DNA of 64,000 nt from positions 2,542,001-2,606,000 of the forward strand of contig JADJQR010000001.1 of the NCBI GenBank assembly GCA_016712675.1. Reading direction: 5' to 3'. How positions within the stretch are numbered: the stretch's first letter is position 1; every line of letters starts with the position of its first letter. The notes beneath the pieces were generated by a model. That model searched no databases. It saw only the letters and a list, made by a program, of their open reading frames with translations, and was not told where the DNA came from. The stretch is from a bacterium. GTDB lineage: Bacteria > Krumholzibacteriota > Krumholzibacteriia > LZORAL124-64-63. A program made the translations under genes and the position numbers. This document shows, one piece after another, positions 54,787-63,406 of this stretch.

Positions 54787-56136
54787 TCAGTCGTCCCCGT
54801 CCCCGTCCCCATCGTCTTCGCCATCGCCCTCGCCCAGGTCCTCTCCCGGCCCGTGCACCGCGATGACCATCCGGTCGGGGTCGAACCAGGTTGCGGCACA
54901 GCGCATCAGCTGGTCGCCGTCAACGCGGTCGATGCCGTCGACCAACTCGGCCACCGGCACGAAGCGGCCGTAGTAGATCTCGTTGCGCGCTGCGCGGTAC
55001 ATCTGGTTGCTGACGCCGTCCAGCGAGAAGATCAGCTGGGACTTCAGCTGCGCCTTGTTGCTGTCCAGCTCGGCGGCGGGGATGCCGTCGCTCAGCAGCC
55101 GGCGGTACTCGTGCCGGAGCACTTCCTCCAGGCGCGGCAATTTCTCCGGTGAGCACGAGCCCGAGCAGCTGACCAGCCCGGTGTCGCGCCCCATGTCGTG
55201 GTAGTTGTAGACCGTGTAGGCCAGGCCCTCGCGTTCGCGCACGGCCTGGAAGACGCGGCTGCTCATGCCGCCGCCCAGCAGGTTCACCAGCAGGTAGATG
55301 GCCAGGCGGTCGGGGTGCGCGAACGAGACGCCCACGTTGCCGACCTCGAAATACGCCTGCAGGATGGGACTGGTCAGCTCCAGCCGCAGCGGGTCGGCAC
55401 CGGCCCGGGCGTCCACCGCCGAGGCTGCCTCGCGTGCGGCCGCCAGCGCGGCCGCCGACGGCGGCGGCACCGGCTGCGGCGCCAAGCCGCCCGTGAACAG
55501 CCCGGCCACGCGGGCTTCGAAGCCCGGGGCCAGGTTGCCCGCCAGCGAGACCACCAGGTTGGCCGGCGCGAACAGACGCGCGTGGTGCGCGCGCAGCACG
55601 TCCGGCCCGAAGGAGCGGACCAGGTCCGGTGTGCCCAGGATGGGGCGCCCGCGCGGGTGGTCGCCGTAGATGCGGGCGGCGAACGCGTCGTGCAGGCGGT
55701 CCTCCGGCGTGTCCAGCGCTTCCTGGATCTCCTCGCAGACCACGTCCTGCTCCAGAAGGGTCAGGTCGGGCGCGAACGCCGGCTCCAGAAGCATCTCCGC
55801 CAGCAGGCCCGAAGCCGTCTCGAAGTACTCCGGCAACACCTTCACCGTGAACGCCACGAGGTCCTTGGTGGTGAAGGCGTCGACCGCGGCACCGATGGCG
55901 TCGAAGCCGGCAGCCAGCTCGAACGCGCTGCGCCGCCGGGTGCCCTTGAAGACCATGTGCTCGAGGAAGTGGGAGACGCCGCCCAGGTACGGCTCCTCGT
56001 CCTGGCTGCCCCGGCGCAGCCAGACCCCCAGCGTGACGGCCGTGGCCGACGGCAACGGCGCCGTCAGCATGACCGCCCCGCCGGGAAGGTCTTCCCGGCG
56101 GGGCGGCGTCTCGTTGCGGTACGGATCGAGGTTCAT
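54787..56136 (-). CDS. M16-family zinc metallopeptidase with acidic tail
   Basis: A 449-residue insulinase-type peptidase. The inverted zinc motif is HFLEH (about residue 61-65, HxxEH) with the distal Glu in LEQDVVCEEIQE, so it is catalytically complete. The C-terminal inactive-type domain follows (REREGLAYTVYNYHDMGRDTG). The last ~20 residues are a highly acidic, repeat-like tail (GEDLGEGDGEDDGDGDGDD). M16 peptidases cut short peptides or process transit/antimicrobial peptides; the substrate is unknown. The ATG at 56136 lies 10 nt after pnp. Confidence 0.9.
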   Translation of the reverse strand: MNLDPYRNETPPRREDLPGGAVMLTAPLPSATAVTLGVWLRRGSQDEEPYLGGVSHFLEHMVFKGTRRRSAFELAAGFDAIGAAVDAFTTKDLVAFTVKVLPEYFETASGLLAEMLLEPAFAPDLTLLEQDVVCEEIQEALDTPEDRLHDAFAARIYGDHPRGRPILGTPDLVRSFGPDVLRAHHARLFAPANLVVSLAGNLAPGFEARVAGLFTGGLAPQPVPPPSAAALAAAREAASAVDARAGADPLRLELTSPILQAYFEVGNVGVSFAHPDRLAIYLLVNLLGGGMSSRVFQAVREREGLAYTVYNYHDMGRDTGLVSCSGSCSPEKLPRLEEVLRHEYRRLLSDGIPAAELDSNKAQLKSQLIFSLDGVSNQMYRAARNEIYYGRFVPVAELVDGIDRVDGDQLMRCAATWFDPDRMVIAVHGPGEDLGEGDGEDDGDGDGDD

Positions 56137-56146
56137 CGGCAGCTTT

Positions 56147-58363
56147 CTACCGGCGCCCGCCGCCACCGCGACCACCGCGGTCGCGGTCACGGCCGCCGCG
56201 ACCGCCACGGTCACGGTCGCCACCTCCGTAGCTTTCGCTGCGCTCGCGCCGCTCGGGCTCGACCCAGCCCTCCGGGGCCGGGAGCAGCGCCTTGCGGCTC
56301 AGGCGCACCTTGCCGGTGCGGCTGTCGATCTCGACCAGCTTGACCTCGATGGTGTCGCCGACCTGCAGCACGTCCTCGACGTTGGCCACACGGCGGTACT
56401 CCAGCTCCGAGATGTGCAGCAGGCCGTCCTTGCCGGGCAGGAACTCGACGAAGGCGCCGAAGTCGACGATCGTCTTGACCACGCCCTTGTAGACCTTGCC
56501 GACCTCGGGCTCGGCCATCAGGCCGGTGACGTAGGCCATGGCGGCGGCGCCGCCGGCCTGGTCCACGCTCGAGATGAAGACCATTCCCTCGTCGTCCACC
56601 TCGATGGTGGCACCGGTCTCCTCCTGGATGCGCTTGATGACCTTGCCGCCCGGGCCGATGAGCGTGCCGATCTTGCTGACCGGGATCTGCACGGTGTCGA
56701 TCTTCGGCGCGTACGGGCTCATCGTGGCGCGCGGGCCGGCCAGGTGCTCCTCCATCACGCCGAGGATGTGCAGGCGCGCGGCCTTGGCATCGCCCAGGGC
56801 CTTGTTCATGACCTCGCGGCTGATGCCGGCGATCTTGGTGTCCAGCTGGAAGGCGGTGATGCCGTCGCGCGTGCCGGTGACTTTGAAGTCCATGTCGCCG
56901 AGATGGTCCTCGACGCCCAGGATGTCCGTCAGCACCGCGATGCGGTCCTCTTCCTTGACCAGGCCCATGGCCACGCCGGCCACGGTCTTGCGGATGGGCG
57001 CGCCGGCGTCCATCAGCGCCAGGCAGCACGAGCAGACCGAGGCCATCGACGACGAGCCGTTGCTCTCGAGGATGTCCGACACCAGCCGGATGGTGTACGG
57101 GAAGTCCTCCAGCTCGGGCAGGATCGGGCGGATGGCGCGCTCGGCCAGCTTGCCGTGGCCGATCTCGCGACGGCCGGTCCCGCTGTAGCGACCGGTCTCA
57201 CCGACCGAGAACGGCGGGAAATTGTAGTGCAGGTAGTACTTCGACCAGTACTGCTCGCCGCCCAGCGGCTCGATGCGCTGCTCGGCCTGCTTGCTGCCCA
57301 GGGTGACGGTGCCCAGCGACTGGGTCTCGCCGCGGGTGAACAGGCAGGAGCCGTGCGCGCGCGGCAGCACGCCGGTCTCGATCCAGATCGGCCGCACGGT
57401 CGTCAGGTTGCGGCCGTCCGCGCGCACGCCCTCGGTGAGGATCATCTCGCGCATGAGCTTCTTCTCGGCCTTGGCAAAGGCCTCGAGCAGGGCCGGGTCG
57501 GCCTTGCCGTCGTCGGTGGTGAACTGCGCGGCGACCTTGGCCTTGGCCGCGGCCAGCGCCTCGGCGCGCTCGTGCTTGCCCTTGACGGTGATCGCGGTCT
57601 TCAGCTCGCCACCGACCAGCTCCATGACCTTCGTGACGTCGGCCGAAGCGTCCTTGACCACGGGGTCGGCCCACTTGGTCTTGCCGCCGGCCTTCTGCAC
57701 CAGCTCGCGCTGCAGCGCGTTCAGCTGGCGGATCCAGCCGCGCGCGAACTCGATCGCGTCCAGCAGCCGGTCCTCGGGCACCTCGAGGCACTCGCCCTCG
57801 ATCATGCACACGATGTTATCGGTGCCGGCCACGATCAGGTCCATGGACGAGGACTCGAGCTGCTCGAAGCTCGGGTTCACCACGAACTCGCCGTCGATGT
57901 CGGCCACGCGCACGCCCGAGACGATCTCATGGAACGGCACATCGGACAGCGCCAGGGCCATGGAGGCGCCGGTGATGCTCAGCGTGTCGGCGTGGAACTC
58001 GGTGTCGGCGCTGATGATGAAGGCGATGATCTGCGTCTCGTTGCGGTAGCCCTTGGGGAACAGCGGGCGCAACGGGCGATCGATCAGCCGCGCCGTGAGG
58101 ACCTCGCGCTCGGTCGGCTTGCCCTCGCGCTTGAAGAAGCCGCCGGGGATCTTGCCCGCGGCGTAGGTCTTGTCGCGGTACTCCACCATCAGGGGCAGGA
58201 AGTCCTTGTCGGTCGGCTTCTGGTCGGCGGCGACCGCGAGCAGGCTCATCGTGTCGCCCATGCGCACCACGCACGAGCCGTTGGCCTGGCGGGCCATGCG
58301 GCCGGTCTCGAGGCTGAAGGTGGTTCCGTTCATCTCGAGACTGACTGTCTGCTTGTTCAACAT
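56147..58363 (-). CDS. pnp: Polyribonucleotide nucleotidyltransferase
   Basis: PNPase degrades RNA phosphorolytically from the 3' end, often with RNase E. The 738-residue protein has two RNase PH domains ([30 protein letters not shown], then RTDGRNLTT-like and [13 protein letters not shown]), followed by the KH ([23 protein letters not shown]) and S1 ([34 protein letters not shown]) domains. It ends with an unusual Gly/Arg repeat tail (DRDRGGRGG), likely RNA-binding and disordered. The ATG is at 58363. It lies 209 nt after rpsO on the same strand, the classical rpsO-pnp order. Confidence 0.96.
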   Translation of the reverse strand: MLNKQTVSLEMNGTTFSLETGRMARQANGSCVVRMGDTMSLLAVAADQKPTDKDFLPLMVEYRDKTYAAGKIPGGFFKREGKPTEREVLTARLIDRPLRPLFPKGYRNETQIIAFIISADTEFHADTLSITGASMALALSDVPFHEIVSGVRVADIDGEFVVNPSFEQLESSSMDLIVAGTDNIVCMIEGECLEVPEDRLLDAIEFARGWIRQLNALQRELVQKAGGKTKWADPVVKDASADVTKVMELVGGELKTAITVKGKHERAEALAAAKAKVAAQFTTDDGKADPALLEAFAKAEKKLMREMILTEGVRADGRNLTTVRPIWIETGVLPRAHGSCLFTRGETQSLGTVTLGSKQAEQRIEPLGGEQYWSKYYLHYNFPPFSVGETGRYSGTGRREIGHGKLAERAIRPILPELEDFPYTIRLVSDILESNGSSSMASVCSCCLALMDAGAPIRKTVAGVAMGLVKEEDRIAVLTDILGVEDHLGDMDFKVTGTRDGITAFQLDTKIAGISREVMNKALGDAKAARLHILGVMEEHLAGPRATMSPYAPKIDTVQIPVSKIGTLIGPGGKVIKRIQEETGATIEVDDEGMVFISSVDQAGGAAAMAYVTGLMAEPEVGKVYKGVVKTIVDFGAFVEFLPGKDGLLHISELEYRRVANVEDVLQVGDTIEVKLVEIDSRTGKVRLSRKALLPAPEGWVEPERRERSESYGGGDRDRGGRGGRDRDRGGRGGGGRR

Positions 58364-58472
58364 CACGTTCTCTTTCCTTCCATCCGCTTGCTCAGCGCGC
58401 CCCGGCCCTATTGCCGAAAGCGCTCCGTGGGCGCTGCCTGGCGCCCGTCCGCATGTGCCCCGCCGCGCGGCT

Positions 58473-58492
58473 TGCCCCGCCGAAACGGGGCA
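58473..58492 (-). ncRNA. rpsO-pnp intergenic hairpin
   Basis: TGCCCCG and CGGGGCA form a 7-bp stem with a 6-nt loop about 80 nt after the rpsO stop. In Escherichia coli a hairpin in this interval is an RNase III site through which PNPase controls its own mRNA. The present one may be a terminator or such a processing site; no T-run is seen. Confidence 0.4.
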
Positions 58493-58572
58493 TCCCGCCG
58501 AAAACGGCAATCGGCCGCGACGTCGAACGGCGCGACCGACAGCCGGGCAGGCTCACGTTCCGCAGGCTGTCA

Positions 58573-58842
58573 TCAGCCCCGGAGGCCCAGGTCCTTGATC
58601 AGGCTGCGATAGCCCTCAAGGTCCTTCTTCTTCAGGTAGGACAGCAGCCGCTTGCGCTGGCCGACCATCTTCAGCAGGCCGCGCCGGCTGTGGTGGTCCG
58701 CCTTGTGCATCTTGAAGTGGTCACCGAGGGTGTTGATCCGTTCGGTCAGCAGCGCGATTTGGACCTCGGGCGAACCCGAGTCCTTGTCGTGCTTGCGGTA
58801 CTTGTTGATGACCGCGTCCTTCTGATCCTTGGTCAGTGCCAT
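58573..58842 (-). CDS. rpsO: 30S ribosomal protein S15
   Basis: An 89-residue protein with the full S15 pattern: [35 protein letters not shown] and [25 protein letters not shown]15 binds 16S rRNA helices 20-22 and starts platform assembly. Its ATG at 58842 is preceded by GGAGGTTCTGG. It leads the rpsO-pnp-M16 gene order. The 364-nt upstream leader may carry an autoregulatory fold. Confidence 0.98.
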   Translation of the reverse strand: MALTKDQKDAVINKYRKHDKDSGSPEVQIALLTERINTLGDHFKMHKADHHSRRGLLKMVGQRKRLLSYLKKKDLEGYRSLIKDLGLRG

Positions 58843-59206
58843 CGTCCAGAACCTCCAGAACTACGTCACGCCGCGGCGTCACGATGGCCGCAGGCCGGCC
58901 GCCCGTCCCGTCTGCCGATGCGTCAACGGGAACCGGGCGGGACCAGTGCACCCCGTCCCGGACCATTCCGGGGTGGGGTGACGGCGCCGACCCGCCATGC
59001 GAATTGCGCGCAGACTGCCGGACAGGAGCGTACGGACACTTGCGTCCGTGCCCCCGGTCCGGCTGTCGCGTGGCCCAAGATAGGCCGCTCCCCAGGGCGA
59101 TGCAAGCGCAAAGCCGGGGCCCAAGGCGCCCGGACCCGGGCTTTTCGGCCGGGTCGAAGCGCCGGTCCGCGGACCGTTCGTTGGCCTGTATCGGATTATA
59201 ATCCAA
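58843..59206 (-). other. rpsO leader / intergenic stretch
   Basis: No gene is credible here. The sequence lies upstream of rpsO and downstream of the polysaccharide cluster. It shows hairpins at 59032-59049 (ACGGAC/GTCCGT) and 59133-59155, which may be the terminator of the cluster. An ATTATA/TATAAT-like block at 59195-59202 lacks a -35 on either strand. S15-mediated leader regulation is possible but not identifiable. Confidence 0.4.
59133..59155 (-). terminator. Candidate terminator of the polysaccharide gene cluster
   Basis: GACCCGG and CCGGGTC form a 7-bp stem with a 9-nt loop, 51 nt past the stop codon at 59207 on the minus strand. No T-run follows. Confidence 0.35.
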
Positions 59207-60457
59207 CTACTTGAGCGCCGGATACCCGGCCGGAAGGTCCATGGTCCAGCCCGCTGGCCAGAGCTCGATCCGCGTTGCTTCCGCCTGCCGGGCGCGGGCC
59301 AAGGCCTCCGGCCAGGGCGGACCGCCCAGATAGACCTTCAGGCCCGGCAACGCGAATAGGACCCAGACCAGAACCGCTAGGCGCCAGCCAGGAGCCCGCA
59401 CTGGCGGCACGGCCAACAGGAGGCACACTAGCAGCAGCAGATTCGGGGCGTAGAAGTAGCGGCCGCCCACATCCGTCGAAACCAGGACCTCGCGGTTGCC
59501 CAACGAGGTCAGGACGCAGAACACCGCCAACGACCCGGCGGCGGCCAGGGCCGCGCGCGCGGTATCGGGACCGCGGCGCGCGACACGGGCCATGAAGGCC
59601 AGGCTTGCGGCCGACAGGGCCAGCGCCAGCGCCCAAGCCGTCCCGCCGCCGCCGTGCAGCACATCGAACCACCCGATGACGGGGCCGGACAGCCGCATCC
59701 CCAGCAGGGGGGACACGACGTGCTGGGCCAGCAAAGCCATCCACAGCAGCAGTGGCGAGGTGACGCTGTCGCGGCCCTGAAGGTCGAACCCCTGAGCCGC
59801 CAGCAGCACCAGTTGCAGCACCGTCGTGACGCCGAGCACGCCGGCCTGGATCCCCCGCTCGCGCGATCGTTCGCGCGATGCGCGCCAGACGAACACCGGC
59901 AGCAGCGCGTTGGGCGGGATCCCCCCCAGGCCTGCCGCCAGCAGCAGCGCGCGAAGCCCCCAGGCCGCACGCCCACCCATCGTCGGCAACAACGCGATCA
60001 GCCCCGCCAGCAGCGCCAGATGGAAGTGCAGGTTGATGCTGTTGGCCCACACCTCGGCGCTCTGCGGCAGCGCCGCTGTCGCGAAGACGAACAGCAGCGC
60101 GCGCGGCGACGACAGGCCGATGAGACCGCGTGCGTGGATCAGGAGACCGACAGGCAGCGCCTGCACCGCCCACGACAACCAGGTCGTGACCAGCGGCGCG
60201 CTCGCCAGTTCGACGCGTGTGGCCAGCGTCACCACCAGATTGGTGGCCAACTCGAGGTGGCCGTTGTAGAGGAACACGATCCCGCGCCAGGCCTCGGAGC
60301 CGATAAGGGCAGGAAAGAAGTCGCGGCCTTCCTCCGCCCAGAAGCGTCCGTCCAGCCCGTAGGCCCGCATCTTGTAGAAGCTGACGGCCAGGAACGCCAA
60401 CCACAGCGCGACCGTCACCGATCCGGAGCGCGGGCGGGGAAGCGGCCGCGCGATCAT
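59207..60457 (-). CDS. Polytopic membrane protein, possible lipid-linked sugar transferase
   Basis: A 416-residue protein with about nine to ten hydrophobic segments. The first loop has AEEGRDFFP, reminiscent of the Asp/Glu in the GT-C glycosyltransferase family (PMT/ArnT-like), and the C-terminal soluble tail is short. No classical DDE/DxD signature is obvious, so the assignment is only to a GT-C-like membrane protein. It is the last gene of the cluster; its ATG overlaps the upstream methyltransferase stop (ATGA), so it is co-translated with glycan-modifying enzymes. Confidence 0.7.
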   Translation of the reverse strand: MIARPLPRPRSGSVTVALWLAFLAVSFYKMRAYGLDGRFWAEEGRDFFPALIGSEAWRGIVFLYNGHLELATNLVVTLATRVELASAPLVTTWLSWAVQALPVGLLIHARGLIGLSSPRALLFVFATAALPQSAEVWANSINLHFHLALLAGLIALLPTMGGRAAWGLRALLLAAGLGGIPPNALLPVFVWRASRERSRERGIQAGVLGVTTVLQLVLLAAQGFDLQGRDSVTSPLLLWMALLAQHVVSPLLGMRLSGPVIGWFDVLHGGGGTAWALALALSAASLAFMARVARRGPDTARAALAAAGSLAVFCVLTSLGNREVLVSTDVGGRYFYAPNLLLLVCLLLAVPPVRAPGWRLAVLVWVLFALPGLKVYLGGPPWPEALARARQAEATRIELWPAGWTMDLPAGYPALK

Positions 60458-61335
60458 CGGCCCCGGTCCGTGGGGAACGGGCTGCGCCGGAAGTGGGGCG
60501 CGCCGGCCGCCAGGAAGGCCGCGTTGGCCGGCACGACGCCCGCTTGCGGACGCCGGGCGACCACGGCCGCGTGAAACGGTCGGAAGGCCTCGGCCGCCAG
60601 GACCGCCAGACCCGCCCGATCGGCGAGCGCGATCGCGAGCCGCAGGTCGAAGACATGGTGATGTAGGCAGCGGTTCGCCCGGTTGTCCCGGGAACGAGCG
60701 GTGAAGGATGCGGCATCGCCCGCGCCCGGATCACGGGACAGGTCGTGCAGGCGCAGGATCTCGTCCAGATGGGTCATGTCCCCCTCGTCGACGCCGCGCG
60801 CCAGGTCCTCTTCCAGATGCGCCAGCGTCGTGACCGGTCGCCGGTGATCGAAGGTGCCGTCGCGGTGCGGCACCACGAGCCCCAGACAGCCCCCGGGGCG
60901 CAGGACGCGGACCCACTCGGCCATCGCCGCCAGGGGGTTGGCCAGGTGCTCCAGACAATGCGACGACAGAACGAAATCGTAGGCGGCATCGGCCAGGAAG
61001 GGCAGCGAACCGGCCTCGGCCACGAACTGCCGGCCCGGGTCGGCGTCAGGCCGGAAGACGAACGTGTCGCCTTCGCGGATCTCGCCTTCCCAGGTCGTGC
61101 GGTGGCCGAAATTGACGTTGTCGATGCGGGCCGCCAGCGGGTAGACCGGCAGCGAGCCGCGTGGCCCGAAGACGGGACTGGGCCCGCCCAGTTCCAGGCC
61201 GGTGCGCCCGGCGAAATCCGGATGCAGGTCCGCGAAACCGCGCAGGCGGTACGGACGCAGTCGCCGGGCGACCGCCCGCAGCAGCGCACCGCCGCCGCCC
61301 GTGCGCACCAGGGTCCGCATGCCGACCAGACTCAT
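60454..61335 (-). CDS. SAM-dependent methyltransferase
   Basis: A 293-residue protein with a Rossmann-type methyltransferase fold. The region about residues 118-150 has DFVLSSHCLEHLANPLAAMAEWVRVLRPGG, typical of class I SAM methyltransferases; the Gly-rich SAM site is less clear. It is likely to act on a sugar or lipid in the polysaccharide cluster. Start and stop overlap neighbours by ATGA, so translation is coupled on both sides. Confidence 0.82.
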   Translation of the reverse strand: MSLVGMRTLVRTGGGGALLRAVARRLRPYRLRGFADLHPDFAGRTGLELGGPSPVFGPRGSLPVYPLAARIDNVNFGHRTTWEGEIREGDTFVFRPDADPGRQFVAEAGSLPFLADAAYDFVLSSHCLEHLANPLAAMAEWVRVLRPGGCLGLVVPHRDGTFDHRRPVTTLAHLEEDLARGVDEGDMTHLDEILRLHDLSRDPGAGDAASFTARSRDNRANRCLHHHVFDLRLAIALADRAGLAVLAAEAFRPFHAAVVARRPQAGVVPANAAFLAAGAPHFRRSPFPTDRGR

Positions 61336-62471
61336 GACCTGCCTCCCGCGTCGCCAGTCGGCGACGCCCGTGACACCTCGCGCAGCCAACCGGCCAGACG
61401 CGGACCGGTCCGCTGCACGCAGTACTCCTGTTCCACCTGCCGACGGCCCGCCGCACCCAATCGCGCGCGCAGGTCCGCATCGTCGAGCAGCGCGCGAAGC
61501 GCACGGATCCAGTCGGCGCCGTCGGCGGCCAGGTAGCCGTTGTCGCCTTCGCGCACGAGCTCGCGGTTGACCCCCACCGGCGAGGCGACGACCGCCAGCC
61601 CGCAGGCCATGTACTGGACGAGCTTGTAGCCGCACTTGCCTCGCTCCCACGGGGAATCGGCCAGCGGCATGATGCCGGCGACGGCGCCACGCAGCAGCGC
61701 CACCTCACCTTCCTCCGTCCACGGCAGGACCTCCACGGGCACTCCGGGCAGGTGGACGGCTCCGCCGCCGACGACCCGCAGTACGAACGGCCTTTGACGC
61801 GCCAGTTCGGCCAACGGCTCGCGCAGAAGCTCGAGATAGCGCGCAGTCGAGGGCGATCCGATCCAGACGACGCGCGCCGGGCCGTCGGCGACCGGGCCGA
61901 CGGACGCTTCCGGTCGGTAGCGCTCCAGGTCGATGACCGTGGGCAGGATCTCCACCCGCGGTGCACCGGCCTGGCGCGCCCGTCCGGCAAGGTACGTGTT
62001 GCCGGCCACGACCAGCGCCGCGCGTCGCATGAGGTGATCGATACGCCGTCCGAACAGGCGACGCACGATCGCCCGGGGATGCCTGTCATAGGCGTGGAAC
62101 ACGGCGTCGTCGTAGTCGAAGGCGCAGGGCACGCCCCGCAACAGCGCCGACTCGAGGGCCGACGGCCACCAGGGCAGCGCTTCCTTCTCGATCCACAGCA
62201 GATCATAGCCGCCGCGGCTTGCCAGCCGGCGGCAGCGAGACAGGTACGAGGCCAGCAATGCGCTGCCCCCGTAGCCGCCGTGCGCATAGCGCGCGGCCAG
62301 CAGCCGGTCCGAAAGCAGCGGCGCGGAGGTCACGTCCAGGCCGGCTTCGGCAAGGTAGGGCAGGTACTGGCTGAAGCGCAGCCGCGATGACGCGCCCAGG
62401 TCGCCGTACTTCGGCAGCCCCAACACCCGCCGGTGAGCGCTGCCGGAGCTGTCGTCGCCAACCGTCGTCAT
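61332..62471 (-). CDS. Glycosyltransferase (GT4/GT1-like, retaining)
   Basis: A 379-residue cytoplasmic glycosyltransferase with the GT-B fold. The C-terminal domain has VVWIGSPSTARYLE and the nucleotide-sugar motif around GKCGYKLVQYMACGLAVVASPVGVNRELV, including the Glu of the E-x7-E region in NREL. It transfers a sugar in exopolysaccharide or O-antigen building. Its ATG at 62471 overlaps the downstream gene's stop by 4 nt. Confidence 0.88.
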   Translation of the reverse strand: MTTVGDDSSGSAHRRVLGLPKYGDLGASSRLRFSQYLPYLAEAGLDVTSAPLLSDRLLAARYAHGGYGGSALLASYLSRCRRLASRGGYDLLWIEKEALPWWPSALESALLRGVPCAFDYDDAVFHAYDRHPRAIVRRLFGRRIDHLMRRAALVVAGNTYLAGRARQAGAPRVEILPTVIDLERYRPEASVGPVADGPARVVWIGSPSTARYLELLREPLAELARQRPFVLRVVGGGAVHLPGVPVEVLPWTEEGEVALLRGAVAGIMPLADSPWERGKCGYKLVQYMACGLAVVASPVGVNRELVREGDNGYLAADGADWIRALRALLDDADLRARLGAAGRRQVEQEYCVQRTGPRLAGWLREVSRASPTGDAGGRS

Positions 62472-63406
62472 TCGTCGACCCCCACGGGGGAGCCGCGCCC
62501 GAGCCAGGACAACAGCTTGGACCAGGCGCCCCAGGCTTCGCGGACTTCGGGCCAACGGGCCCGCGCCAGGCCACCGACGGTGCGTGCGAACGGCTCGGCC
62601 GTCAGCGTCAACGCCAGGACCGCGCCCGCGCCCGCCGTCGGCAGGTGCTTGCGTGCGTACAGCCAGCGGCTCCGCTGATAGTAGAACAGGCGGCGGGCCT
62701 TGGCCTGCGCCGTGGTGCCGCATCCGGCGTGGAAGGCCTGCGCGTCGGTGAAGTAGACGCTACGCCAGCCGGCACGAGCCGCCCGCAGCGCGAAGTCCAC
62801 TTCCTCGAAGTACACGAAAAAGCGCTCGTCGAACCCGCCCAGGCGCGCGAACAGCGGCCTGCGCACGAGGTAGAAGGCGCCGATGACCTGCTGGACCTCA
62901 CGCGTCTCGGCATGGTCCCACTCGGACATGAAGCAGCCGAGTCGTGGCACGAAGCGGTCGATTCCGACTGTCTGCGCCAGGAGGCGGCCGGTGGTCGGCA
63001 GCCGCGAACAGCTGCGGGCGACGCGCCCGTTCGCGTCGAGAAGCTGGACGCCGCAGATGCCGACGTCACCAGCAGCCGAGCCGTCCATGTAGGCCAGGAC
63101 CGCGGGCAGCGTCGCCGGGCGCAGCATCGCGTCCGGGTTCAGGAACAGCAGGTACTCGCTGCCGGCCTCCCGCGCCCCCAGGTTGCAGGCGCGCCCGAAG
63201 CCCAGGTTGCGGCCCGCGCGCACGACCTTGACGTCCGGCCGGCCCTCCAGTTCGTCGGCCGAACCGTCGCGCGAACCGTTGTCCACGACGACGATGGTAT
63301 CGACCCGACCGGCGGAACAGGCCGCGACCGAATCCACGCACTCGCGCAGGCTGGAGCCGGCGTTCCAGTTGACGATCACCACGGTCACCGGGGCCTGGGC
63401 GCTCAT
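62468..63406 (-). CDS. Family 2 glycosyltransferase (rhamnosyltransferase-like)
   Basis: A 312-residue GT-A enzyme. VTVVIVNWNAGSSLRECVDSV, VVVDNGSRDGSADEL, the FLNPDAML site (replacing DxD) and GAFYLVRRPLFARLGGFDERFFVYFEEVDFALRA are typical of rhamnosyl/other family-2 transferases. A C-terminal hydrophobic stretch may associate it with the membrane. Start overlaps the upstream polymerase stop by ATGA. Confidence 0.9.
   Translation of the reverse strand: MSAQAPVTVVIVNWNAGSSLRECVDSVAACSAGRVDTIVVVDNGSRDGSADELEGRPDVKVVRAGRNLGFGRACNLGAREAGSEYLLFLNPDAMLRPATLPAVLAYMDGSAAGDVGICGVQLLDANGRVARSCSRLPTTGRLLAQTVGIDRFVPRLGCFMSEWDHAETREVQQVIGAFYLVRRPLFARLGGFDERFFVYFEEVDFALRAARAGWRSVYFTDAQAFHAGCGTTAQAKARRLFYYQRSRWLYARKHLPTAGAGAVLALTLTAEPFARTVGGLARARWPEVREAWGAWSKLLSWLGRGSPVGVDE

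Noticed and set aside
59195-59202. TATAAT block upstream of rpsO
   Set aside because: No -35 hexamer lies at a usable distance on either strand; it also follows the stop codon of the gene ending at 59207.
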